Positions 1-5,908 of a DNA stretch of 5,908 nucleotides are shown one piece after another. Source of the stretch: Planctomycetaceae bacterium (GTDB taxonomy: Bacteria > Planctomycetota > Planctomycetia > Pirellulales > Pirellulaceae); NCBI GenBank assembly GCA_007124535.1, contig SLEY01000603.1, positions 1 to 5,908 on the forward strand, read 5' to 3'. Position numbers and translations under genes: made by a program. The notes beneath the pieces were generated by a model that had not been told where the DNA came from, ran no database searches, and saw only the letters and a list, made by a program, of their open reading frames with translations. Every line of letters begins with the position of its first letter. Within the stretch, counting starts at the first letter, position 1.

Positions 1-63
1 CAGGAACAGGAATCGATGAGCCGGATGGTCAGTACGCGTCTCGGAGAAGGAGAAGCAAGTTGA
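1..63 (+). CDS. C-terminal end of an upstream gene (partial, cut by window edge)
   Basis: Frame 1 is open from the first base and ends at TGA 61-63. It encodes a 20-residue tail beginning QEQESMSRM and ending GEGEAS. The tail is hydrophilic, with no recognisable motif. The stop codon shares bases with the TTG start of the secretin gene (TTGA, 60-63), the usual geometry of translationally coupled genes in an operon, and this is the main reason to call it a gene end. An open frame of 20 codons is weak evidence by itself. By analogy with pilus and type II secretion operons, where the secretin follows its inner-membrane partners, the upstream product could be a periplasmic or inner-membrane component of the same machine. 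That is inference only. An internal ATG at 16-18 in the same frame could only give a 15-residue peptide. Confidence 0.55.
   Translation, partial: QEQESMSRMVSTRLGEGEAS
43..52 (+). promoter_or_regulatory. Ribosome binding site of the secretin gene
   Basis: The purine block GGAGAAGGAG lies 7 bases before the TTG at 60. It contains GGAG twice and is a good Shine-Dalgarno match at normal spacing. It decides the start: TTG 60 keeps a signal peptide, whereas the next in-frame ATG (159, residue 34) would remove it. The site lies inside the last codons of the upstream gene, so a terminating ribosome would uncover it. Confidence 0.75.
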
Positions 64-3000
64 GATCGACCGCCTACATCTTCGTTGGCTGCTTAGCCGC
101 ATGGCTAACCCTTCCCGGCCAGGGCTGGGCCGTAGGTACCTCCGTCAGCGGGGTCTACATGGCGAGCGTGCTGACTGTTTCCCAGGGCGATCGGGGAAGC
201 GGTTCAGAGGATGCTGCCGAAGCCCAGCGTTTACTTCGCGCGGCCCGCCGAGCGATGGCCGAAGGAGACTTGGCATTGGCCGAGGACTATCTGGGCCGGG
301 CCGAGCAATTGGAGGTCCAGGAGGATCCGCTGTACGAACGGTTCCGGGATTCGCCGGCCAAAGTGCGCGAGGCCTTGCGAGCGCTGCAAGCGAATCCGGG
401 CGGTGCTCGTCCCGCGGGTTCGGGCGGGGCGGCCACAGCCACCGTCAATGATCCGCTGGACAAACTGGTGGGCGATTCTCAATCGCGGGCCGTTGCTGCT
501 TTGGAGCAGGGTCGCCGGGCGCTGGAGCAGGGCGACATCGCCAGTGCGATTGCCTGGCGGCAACGGGCCTTGGCTCTGGACGCGGATTTCACGGGCCGCG
601 ATTACACGCCGGAGAGTTTGGCGGCCGAACTGCGGCGGGCTGGTGTGGCAGCCGAATTGCTGGCAGCTCCGGCTCCGGCCCGGCAGCCCTCGGATTGGAG
701 CCCGCAGGATTTCTCGGCGCAAGGCGGGGGCCCGACGCCCCTGGCCGGCATGACGCAACCGCATCAGAGCGCCTTCCAAGACCGTCTGGTTACCGATCCT
801 CATGCCCTGCCGGCAACGTCGGCGGACCCCTTGCGTGGGCCGGCCGAGACGCCTGCACCGCGTTCGGGCATGCAAGGTTATATTTCCGATGAGGACACCC
901 CACGCCGCCTGGCGGCCGGTGACCACGCCGATCCGCAGGCTCGCAAGGGCGAGGCCTTGCGGTTGTTGGCCATGGCTCGCGCCGCCCTGGACCGGGGCGA
1001 TTTGAACGGAGCCCAGCAGCTGGCCGAACAGTCGGTCGCCTTGCAAGTTCCGGACGAAGCCTTCGGCCCCAACGAACCGCGTCCCGACCACCTGCTGTTG
1101 GAGATCGACAGTGCCCGGTCCCGGCGTGCCGGAGGCGGCGGCGCGTACCCGGTGGCCCAAGCCGGTCATTCCCAAGTGGCGGGAACGGCCGATTATCCGG
1201 TCACCGGCGGGGTCTATCGCCCCGGCGAGGACCTTTCACGCAATGTGGCCGCCCAGGCGCTGGAAGGCCCCCGCCCCCCGGAACCCGCTTCCGCGGCGGT
1301 CGGCGATTCGGCCACCCGTGGGCAACAGCTGTACCAGCAAGGACTCCGCGCTTTGGAACAGCAACGGCGGGAAGAGGCCTTGGAATTGTTCAGCAATGCC
1401 TGGCAGTATCAGGACCAACTGGATGCCACCACCCGTCAGGGCTTGCGCGATAAGTTGACCTTGCTGCGCGCTGCCTCGCCACGCGAGGAGGAATTCAATC
1501 CCTTGGAAGAGGTCGATTCGCAGCAGCAATTGATGCGGCAGAAGCTCAGCCGCGAAGTCTTCCAGGAACTGAGCACCGCCGAACGCATGCGAGCGAACGA
1601 TCCGCGAGGCGCACTCGCCCGCCTGGAAGATCTCCGCGAGCGGGTCGAACAGGAGTCCCTGGATCCGCCCACCCGCCGCCAGATGCTGGCCCTGGTGGAC
1701 CGCGGCCTCGAGCAGACCGAACAGTACATCCGGGAACACGCCGCCGATATCGAACTCCGGGAACGCAACGAAGCTGTCTTGGAACGCGTCGAAAGCGATC
1801 GGCAACGCCGCTTGGATAAACAAGACAAACTGGCCGAATTGGTCGAACGCTTCAACGACCTGGTCGACGAACAACGCTATGCCGAAGCCGAAGTGCTGGC
1901 CAAACAGGCGCGCGAATTGGACCCCGACTCGGCCGTCGTCCGCAGCATGCTCCTGACCAGCAAATTCGCCTGGCGCGTTCACGAACAGGAATCGATCCGG
2001 GCCATGAAAGAGGCCGGGTTCTACAATGCGATGACCAGCGTCACCGAAGCGTCCACCCCCTTCGATGATCGCCATCCGCTGCTGTTCGGGGACACCCGCC
2101 GCTGGGACCAGCTGTCCCGCACGCGCGGACAATGGCTCCAAGAACAACGTTCGCGGTTGTTGCCGGTCGAACAAGAAATCCAGGAACGCTTGAAAACCAA
2201 AATCGATGTCCGCTTCGAACAACAACCGCTGTCCGAGGTGATCGAGACGATGGGGCGGATGGCGGGAGTCAACGTGTATCTCGATCCCCAAGGGATCAGC
2301 GCGGAAGGCATTACCAGCGATGAACCCGTCACCATCCACCTGGTCGAACCGATCTCGTTGCGCAGCGCCTTGAACCTGATCCTGGAACCGCTGCACCTGA
2401 GCTATGTCATCCAGAACGAAGTCCTGCGGATCACCAGCGAAACGGCTCGCAGTTCGGACACCTATGTCCAGGTCTACAATGTGGCCGATCTCGTGATTCC
2501 GATCCCGAACTTCATGCCCGATTCCCGTAGCGGCTTGGCCGGTGCGCTCCGTGAGGCCATCAGCGCTACCGGGCAAGTTGACGGAGGTACTTCCGTCCAG
2601 CCCCTGGCGGTGAGCCTGGCGTCCAACGATGCCATGGGGTCCGGCGCGCCCAATGCCTCCGTGTTGGCTCAAATGGGTTCCAGCGGACTGCTCCCCAGCG
2701 CGTCCTCGCGAACCCCCTCGTCCACTCATTCGCCCCCCGGAGGTATGGGCGGTGCGGCAATGGCCGACTTCGATACCTTGATCACTCTGATCGAAACCAC
2801 GATCGCCCCCGAAAGCTGGGAGCAGGTCGGGGGGCCCGGTTCGATCGAAGGCTTTCCCACGAACCTCAGTCTGGTGGTCAGCCAGACGCAAGAGGTGCAT
2901 GAAGATATCGCGGATCTGCTGGATCAGTTGCGACGCCTGCAGGATCTGCAGGTGACCATCGAGGTGCGCTTCATCACCTTGCGAGACAGCTTTTTCGAAC

Positions 3001-3923
3001 GGATCGGCATCGACTTCCAATTCAATATCGATGACAACAGCGGCTTGACCGCCGGCCAGATTCCCGTGCTGCCCGATGACGGCGGACCGACCATCTCGTT
3101 CGGCCTGAACCCCGACGGCCAGCCGACGCTGGATTATGACTACCAGTTCCGTCAAGGCCATTTCGCATCAGCGGTTCCCCAATTCGGGGGCTTCGATGCC
3201 ACGACCGCTGCCAACTTCGGTTTCGCCATCCTCAGCGATATCGAGGTGTTCTTCCTGATGCAGGCCGCTCAGGGCGACGATCGTACGAACATCCTCCAGG
3301 CGCCGAAAGTCACCCTCTTCAATGGCCAGTTCGGTTTCATCCAAGATACGTCCGAACGGCCCTTTGTGACCAGTGTAGTCCCCGTCGTGGGCGATTTCGC
3401 CGCAGCGCATCAGCCCGTCGTGATGGTGCTGAGCGAAGGAACCTCGTTGAGCGTCCAGGCGGTGGTCTCTCCCGATCGCCGGTTTGTCCGCTTGACCCTG
3501 CTTCCCATCTTCAGCTCGATCGGCGCGGTCGAAACCTTCACGTTCCACGGCCGGACCACCTCCGACAGCGGAACGACGGTCGCCGACCCGGCTGACGAAG
3601 GGCGGACGGTGCGGGACGGGGAGAGCACCACGGTCGAAGGCACCACCGTCCAGCTGCCGACCTTTGTTTCCACCTCGGTGTCCACCACCGTCAGTGTGCC
3701 CGACGGAGGGACCATTCTACTGGGTGGCATCAAGCGGTTGAGTGAAGGCCGGAATGAACGGGGGGTCCCCTTCTTGAGCAAGGTGCCCTACCTCAATCGC
3801 TTGTTCAAGAACGTCGGTATCGGCCGCGACACCCAGAGTCTGATGATGATGGTCACCCCGCGGATCATCATCCAGGAGGAGGAAGAATTCCTGCAGACCG
3901 GGTTCGACGGCACGATGCCCTAG
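60..3923 (+). CDS. Giant secretin (GspD/PilQ superfamily) with N-terminal TPR-like repeats
   Basis: Outer-membrane secretin of 1287 residues, about twice the usual 600-750 of GspD or PilQ. It should form the multimeric gated channel of a type II secretion, type IV pilus or related system. Seen in order: signal peptide at residues 1-24 (MRSTAY, hydrophobic core, cleavage near GWA/VG); degenerate TPR-like helical repeats near 53-85, 141-174, 297-330, 420-450 and 586-621, the first four separated by Pro/Gly/Ala-rich linkers; a charged Gln/Glu/Arg-rich helical, possibly coiled-coil stretch at about 484-590; an STN/N0 domain at about 711-792; an N1-like domain from about 801 to 960, interrupted by a Ser/Gly-rich insert at 830-900; and the secretin domain at about 963-1273. 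The secretin signature is complete at 1216-1249 (GGTILLGGI, then VPFLSKVPYLNRLF), followed by MVTPRIII. ILQAPKVTLFNGQ at 1078-1090 is also typical. There is no cysteine lipobox in a plausible place. The family is certain. GspD versus PilQ cannot be decided here, so no symbol is given. The N-terminal repeats probably reach through the periplasm to partners or peptidoglycan, which is inference. Confidence 0.95.
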   Translation: MRSTAYIFVGCLAAWLTLPGQGWAVGTSVSGVYMASVLTVSQGDRGSGSEDAAEAQRLLRAARRAMAEGDLALAEDYLGRAEQLEVQEDPLYERFRDSPAKVREALRALQANPGGARPAGSGGAATATVNDPLDKLVGDSQSRAVAALEQGRRALEQGDIASAIAWRQRALALDADFTGRDYTPESLAAELRRAGVAAELLAAPAPARQPSDWSPQDFSAQGGGPTPLAGMTQPHQSAFQDRLVTDPHALPATSADPLRGPAETPAPRSGMQGYISDEDTPRRLAAGDHADPQARKGEALRLLAMARAALDRGDLNGAQQLAEQSVALQVPDEAFGPNEPRPDHLLLEIDSARSRRAGGGGAYPVAQAGHSQVAGTADYPVTGGVYRPGEDLSRNVAAQALEGPRPPEPASAAVGDSATRGQQLYQQGLRALEQQRREEALELFSNAWQYQDQLDATTRQGLRDKLTLLRAASPREEEFNPLEEVDSQQQLMRQKLSREVFQELSTAERMRANDPRGALARLEDLRERVEQESLDPPTRRQMLALVDRGLEQTEQYIREHAADIELRERNEAVLERVESDRQRRLDKQDKLAELVERFNDLVDEQRYAEAEVLAKQARELDPDSAVVRSMLLTSKFAWRVHEQESIRAMKEAGFYNAMTSVTEASTPFDDRHPLLFGDTRRWDQLSRTRGQWLQEQRSRLLPVEQEIQERLKTKIDVRFEQQPLSEVIETMGRMAGVNVYLDPQGISAEGITSDEPVTIHLVEPISLRSALNLILEPLHLSYVIQNEVLRITSETARSSDTYVQVYNVADLVIPIPNFMPDSRSGLAGALREAISATGQVDGGTSVQPLAVSLASNDAMGSGAPNASVLAQMGSSGLLPSASSRTPSSTHSPPGGMGGAAMADFDTLITLIETTIAPESWEQVGGPGSIEGFPTNLSLVVSQTQEVHEDIADLLDQLRRLQDLQVTIEVRFITLRDSFFERIGIDFQFNIDDNSGLTAGQIPVLPDDGGPTISFGLNPDGQPTLDYDYQFRQGHFASAVPQFGGFDATTAANFGFAILSDIEVFFLMQAAQGDDRTNILQAPKVTLFNGQFGFIQDTSERPFVTSVVPVVGDFAAAHQPVVMVLSEGTSLSVQAVVSPDRRFVRLTLLPIFSSIGAVETFTFHGRTTSDSGTTVADPADEGRTVRDGESTTVEGTTVQLPTFVSTSVSTTVSVPDGGTILLGGIKRLSEGRNERGVPFLSKVPYLNRLFKNVGIGRDTQSLMMMVTPRIIIQEEEEFLQTGFDGTMP
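216..1409 (+). repeat. Degenerate protein-level repeats in the secretin N-terminus
   Basis: Four diverged copies of a helix-turn-helix unit lie at 216-314, 480-581, 948-1049 and 1317-1409. The shared core is an Ala/Leu-rich helix, then GD(L/I) or an equivalent turn, then a second helix rich in Ala (ARRAMAEGDLALAEDYLGRA; GRRALEQGDIASAIAWRQRA; ARAALDRGDLNGAQQLAEQS; GLRALEQQRREEALELFSNA). Copies 1 to 3 are followed by a stretch with an aromatic residue, an acidic residue and proline, and then another Leu-rich helix. This fits TPR or SEL1-like tandem helical repeats. The DNA of the copies is not obviously conserved, so duplication is old or the likeness reflects fold constraints. Confidence 0.7.
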
Positions 3924-3931
3924 TGGAAGCG

Positions 3932-5368
3932 TTAGCCGCCAAGCCGCCTCGGTGGCCACCCCTCGTCCAAGACGGCGATGGCCACCCGGTCCTCCAGGTT
4001 GGGGCGGAAGACGGTCAAGAGCATCAAGGGCAAGTACCAGCCGATGTACAGCCCGCCGCCAAAACCGTGCCAGAACTGGGCGGCCACCATCACGGCCGCC
4101 GAGCAGCTGAGCAAGGTCCCCAAATTCTTTTGGGCCGGCCAGATGGCTAAGCTGCCGCATAAGGCCACAAACGCCGCCAGCACGGGGATCCGGTATACGG
4201 GATTCCAACCTAGACCCCAGAGCCCCTCCAAACCCTCCTGCTTGGGAAGCCACAACCCGAACATCTGCTGCAGGTTCTCCAAATAGGACGCCTGCGGTAT
4301 GAACACCAGAGCCGTGGCCATCGCCGTCAACGTTGCCAGTAAACCGATCAAAAAACGCATCAACCCCTTCTGCCAATAAAAGCTGGTCCATAAGGGCAGT
4401 AAGAATAAGGGGTAGTAAATCAAACTGGTCGCCAAGCCGATGAAGAAACCCGAACTTAACGGGCGACGGTAACACAACACGGCCCAGACCAACAAAGCCG
4501 CGGGAATCACATGGTCAATATGGCCGGTCATCTGGGCGGTGTACGGCAGCATCAAATACAACGTGGCCACACCGATGCCCGTCTTCGTATTCCCAAAATG
4601 CCAGTATCCGATCCCGATGATCCCGAGGATCACGGAAAAATGGCAGAGGATGGCGATCAGCTTGGCCAGGATCCGTTGGCCCCGCGTCGGCACAAACGTG
4701 CCAGTAGCCGGTCCGGGGTCGGCGGGGAACCAGTTTTCCGCAACCAACGGATTGGTGGGGATGCTGGGAATCAGATTCAATAACGCGTAACCGGGACCGC
4801 GTCGCAACATCCCTCTCCCGGCAACCTGCGGATCGTTGTCCACCAGCCGCTCGCGGGCCGCTTCATCCAATCGGTCCAGCGTCGGCGGCTCGCTCATCCA
4901 GACGTTCGCCATCAGGAACACGAACAAGCTGCAGCCAATGAACGTCAACCCGCCGCTGGTCAAGTTCGGTTCCAGCAGGGGGCGGCGGACCATCGTCGGG
5001 TCCAACAATAACCGCAGCAGCAGCACCCCGCCGACCACGAAGAGCCACAAATAGCCCAGACGTTCGATTTCCCGGCTGCGTTGGAGCAGCGCTTGCGCTC
5101 TCGGAACCGCGTCCGGGACCGTCGCCGGAGCGTCCTCCAGCAAACGTTGCTGTTCCAACACCTCCAAACGACGAGCCTCAACCGCCGATTCCCCACCGTA
5201 TTGAGCCAGTAGTAATCCGGGCGCCAAAAAGATCAGGATCACCAAGTCCAGATTGCGTACGCTCCAAAAGCGGCCGAACTTGAAGTACAGGCCGATCATG
5301 AGCAGCGACGACAGATACACCCACGTCGTGGGGTTCACCCGGTGGTACTGAAAAAGAAACTCGCTCAT
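3932..5368 (-). CDS. Polytopic inner-membrane protein, unknown function, possibly GT-C/GT87-like
   Basis: A 478-residue membrane protein with about 10-12 hydrophobic segments. Those seen lie near residues 15-31, 38-56, 104-121, 139-157, 234-256, 264-278, 287-300, 306-326, 336-357, 394-410, 418-432 and 438-455. Two hydrophilic loops stand out: 57-103, Glu/Arg/Gln-rich and helical, and 158-233, Pro-rich. I chose ATG 5368 (MSEFLFQYHRVNPTTW) over an upstream TTG at 5455. The 29 extra residues of the longer form (Cys/Pro/Arg-rich) look like untranslated leader, and I recall an N-terminus of this kind in planctomycete hypothetical proteins. There is no strong Shine-Dalgarno before 5368, which is common in that phylum. 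The stretch TGHIDH (281-286), then a hydrophobic helix, RRP, GFFIGLA (307-313) and YYPLFLLPL (318-326) has the spacing of the GQxN...G-LLGLA...K-YPLLLLP part of GT87 polyprenol-sugar glycosyltransferases. That resemblance is faint and no catalytic residue can be named. Tail-to-tail with the secretin; hinT lies upstream on the same strand. Confidence 0.85.
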   Translation of the reverse strand: MSEFLFQYHRVNPTTWVYLSSLLMIGLYFKFGRFWSVRNLDLVILIFLAPGLLLAQYGGESAVEARRLEVLEQQRLLEDAPATVPDAVPRAQALLQRSREIERLGYLWLFVVGGVLLLRLLLDPTMVRRPLLEPNLTSGGLTFIGCSLFVFLMANVWMSEPPTLDRLDEAARERLVDNDPQVAGRGMLRRGPGYALLNLIPSIPTNPLVAENWFPADPGPATGTFVPTRGQRILAKLIAILCHFSVILGIIGIGYWHFGNTKTGIGVATLYLMLPYTAQMTGHIDHVIPAALLVWAVLCYRRPLSSGFFIGLATSLIYYPLFLLPLWTSFYWQKGLMRFLIGLLATLTAMATALVFIPQASYLENLQQMFGLWLPKQEGLEGLWGLGWNPVYRIPVLAAFVALCGSLAIWPAQKNLGTLLSCSAAVMVAAQFWHGFGGGLYIGWYLPLMLLTVFRPNLEDRVAIAVLDEGWPPRRLGG

Positions 5369-5527
5369 CGGCAGTCTGGAGGCGCGACGCAGCTTCGCAG
5401 GATCAGGACATAACGGACCAAACACCCAGCATAAACCGGCTGGGGCGAAAAGCAAGCACCGGCACCCATCTGGCGGCCAATCCTCCTGAATCCGAAGGGG
5501 AGGTTCCCGTGCTCGCGGACCCGAACG
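5369..5527 (-). other. Intergenic region between hinT and the membrane-protein gene
   Basis: 159 bases lie between the hinT stop and the chosen start of the membrane-protein gene. Reading frames across it give Cys/Pro/Arg-rich peptides without domain character, so it looks non-coding. It holds a short inverted repeat, CCCAGC at 5425-5430 with GCTGGG at 5439-5444 (6 bp, 8-base loop). A weaker 5-bp one lies at 5482-5486 with 5499-5503. Neither is followed by a T-run on the minus strand, so neither is a convincing intrinsic terminator. The gap is long enough to hold a separate promoter for the downstream gene. Confidence 0.6.
5428..5455 (-). promoter_or_regulatory. Possible weak sigma-70-type promoter for the membrane-protein gene
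   Basis: Reading the minus strand, TTGCTT (5455-5450) and TATGCT (5433-5428) are separated by 16 bases. They match the consensus -35 at 3 of 6 and the -10 at 4 of 6. Transcription would begin near 5421, giving a leader of about 53 bases before the ATG at 5368. A start there would exclude the TTG at 5455 as initiation codon, in agreement with the start chosen. Matches this weak occur by chance in most intergenic regions, and the -10 overlaps one arm of a short inverted repeat. Confidence 0.2.
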
Positions 5528-5872
5528 TCAGCCGGGAGGCCAATCGAGCGGGCGGCCACCGAGGACATGCAAGTGCAGATGGGGAACCTCCTGGCCCGCA
5601 TCCCGGCCACAATTCACCACCGTGCGGTAGCCACCGCCAAGTCCCGCCGCCGCCGCAACCCGTGGGACCACCAACAGAAGATGACCAGCCAGTGCCTGAT
5701 CCGCTTCCGTCAAGTCATCCAAGCTGGCGACTTCCCGCTTGGGGATCACCAAGATATGGGTCGGCGCCTGGGGCTGGATGTCGCGAAACGCCAAGCAGTG
5801 CTCGTCTTCATAGACGATGTCCGCGGGGATCTCGCGATCGATGATCCGTTGGAAAATATTCTTTTCGCTCAT
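5528..5872 (-). CDS. hinT: HIT-family purine nucleotide hydrolase (HinT)
   Basis: A 114-residue cytoplasmic histidine-triad protein of the HINT branch. These homodimeric enzymes bind purine nucleotides and hydrolyse phosphoramidates such as AMP-lysine, and are thought to clear aminoacyl-adenylates and similar by-products. The sequence is complete: IFQRIIDREIPADIVYED at 6-23 and APTHILVIPKR at 36-46, including H39 of the base/ribose pocket. N87 comes next, then the triad H98-L-H100-L-H102 within HLHLHVLGGR, and the WPPG C-terminus (111-114) typical of HINT proteins. By comparison with human HINT1, H100 is the expected nucleophile. The length is normal for the family. The ATG at 5872 has a GGAG (5884-5887) 11 bases upstream, a slightly long spacing, and overlaps by ATGA the stop of the preceding reading frame. 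Family certain; precise substrate unknown. Confidence 0.96.
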   Translation of the reverse strand: MSEKNIFQRIIDREIPADIVYEDEHCLAFRDIQPQAPTHILVIPKREVASLDDLTEADQALAGHLLLVVPRVAAAAGLGGGYRTVVNCGRDAGQEVPHLHLHVLGGRPLDWPPG

Positions 5873-5908
5873 GAGGTCTCGTTCTCCATGACAGAACGGC
5901 TGCTGCCC
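5869..5908 (-). CDS. C-terminal end of a gene upstream of hinT (partial, cut by window edge)
   Basis: On the minus strand a frame open from the window edge ends at TGA 5871-5869, which overlaps the hinT ATG (ATGA, 5872-5869). The visible tail is GSSRSVMENETS. The overlap is the classic sign of coupled translation in an operon. Only 12 codons are visible, so the open frame could be chance. A six-codon leader peptide starting at ATG 5890-5888 in the same frame is an alternative reading. No function can be given. Confidence 0.4.
   Translation of the reverse strand, partial: GSSRSVMENETS

Noticed and set aside
84..92. Lipobox-like FVGC (residues 8-11) in the secretin leader
   Set aside because: The hydrophobic stretch before the cysteine is too short and the core continues past it. 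A signal peptidase I site near GWA/VG fits better.
4..1996. The 14-base identity GAACAGGAATCGAT at 4-17 and 1983-1996, in the same codon frame (EQES)
   Set aside because: The flanks do not align at DNA or protein level. A single short match is compatible with chance plus shared codon preference, so it is not called a repeat.
1236..3161. A 641-codon open frame on the minus strand inside the secretin gene
   Set aside because: The plus-strand frame has a complete signal peptide and secretin domains. The antisense translation is an H/D/Q/G-rich shadow caused by GC-rich codon usage.
3717..4475. A 252-codon minus-strand open frame across the convergent gene ends
   Set aside because: It lies antisense to the secretin signature and in a different frame from the membrane-protein gene, with no recognisable domain.
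4330..4480. A locally AT-richer patch in the membrane-protein gene
   Set aside because: It encodes transmembrane segments rich in Phe, Tyr, Ile and Leu. Composition follows the protein, with no boundary repeats or other sign of transfer.
5425..5444. Inverted repeat CCCAGC/GCTGGG as a terminator for hinT
   Set aside because: Only 6 bp with an 8-base loop and no T-run after it on the minus strand.
5369..5455. N-terminal extension of the membrane protein from a TTG at 5455
   Set aside because: The 29 residues are Cys/Pro/Arg-rich and precede a good N-terminus at ATG 5368. A possible promoter -35 element covers the TTG.

Overview
The window is GC-rich (about 60% by eye) and carries three complete protein genes plus the ends of two genes cut by the window edges. 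The protein styles suggest a planctomycete, probably of the Pirellulales type: a very long secretin with a repeat-rich N-terminal half, a polytopic membrane protein with an N-terminus I recall from planctomycete genomes, and a compact HinT. This assignment rests on remembered family resemblance, not on a search.

Left part, plus strand: the last 20 codons of an unidentified gene (1-63) overlap by 4 bases (TTGA) the start of a 1287-residue secretin (60-3923). The secretin has a signal peptide, about 650 residues of degenerate TPR-like helical repeats separated by Pro/Gly/Ala linkers, an STN/N0 domain, one N1-like domain interrupted by a low-complexity insert, and a canonical secretin barrel with a full signature. 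The purine-rich ribosome binding site and the stop/start overlap imply translational coupling to the upstream gene. That gene is probably part of the same export or pilus-like apparatus.

Right part, minus strand: a 478-residue polytopic membrane protein of unknown function (3932-5368) meets the secretin tail to tail with only 8 bases between stop codons. Behind it are a 159-base non-coding gap and a 114-residue HIT-family nucleotide hydrolase/transferase (hinT, 5528-5872). The hinT start overlaps the stop (ATGA) of a further reading frame that runs off the right edge.

There is no sign of a mobile element, CRISPR array, tRNA or rRNA. The most unusual item is the secretin architecture. The membrane protein, which has a faint resemblance to GT-C/GT87 glycosyltransferases, is the main unknown. 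I did not find convincing evidence of an entirely new multi-gene system within these 5.9 kb.
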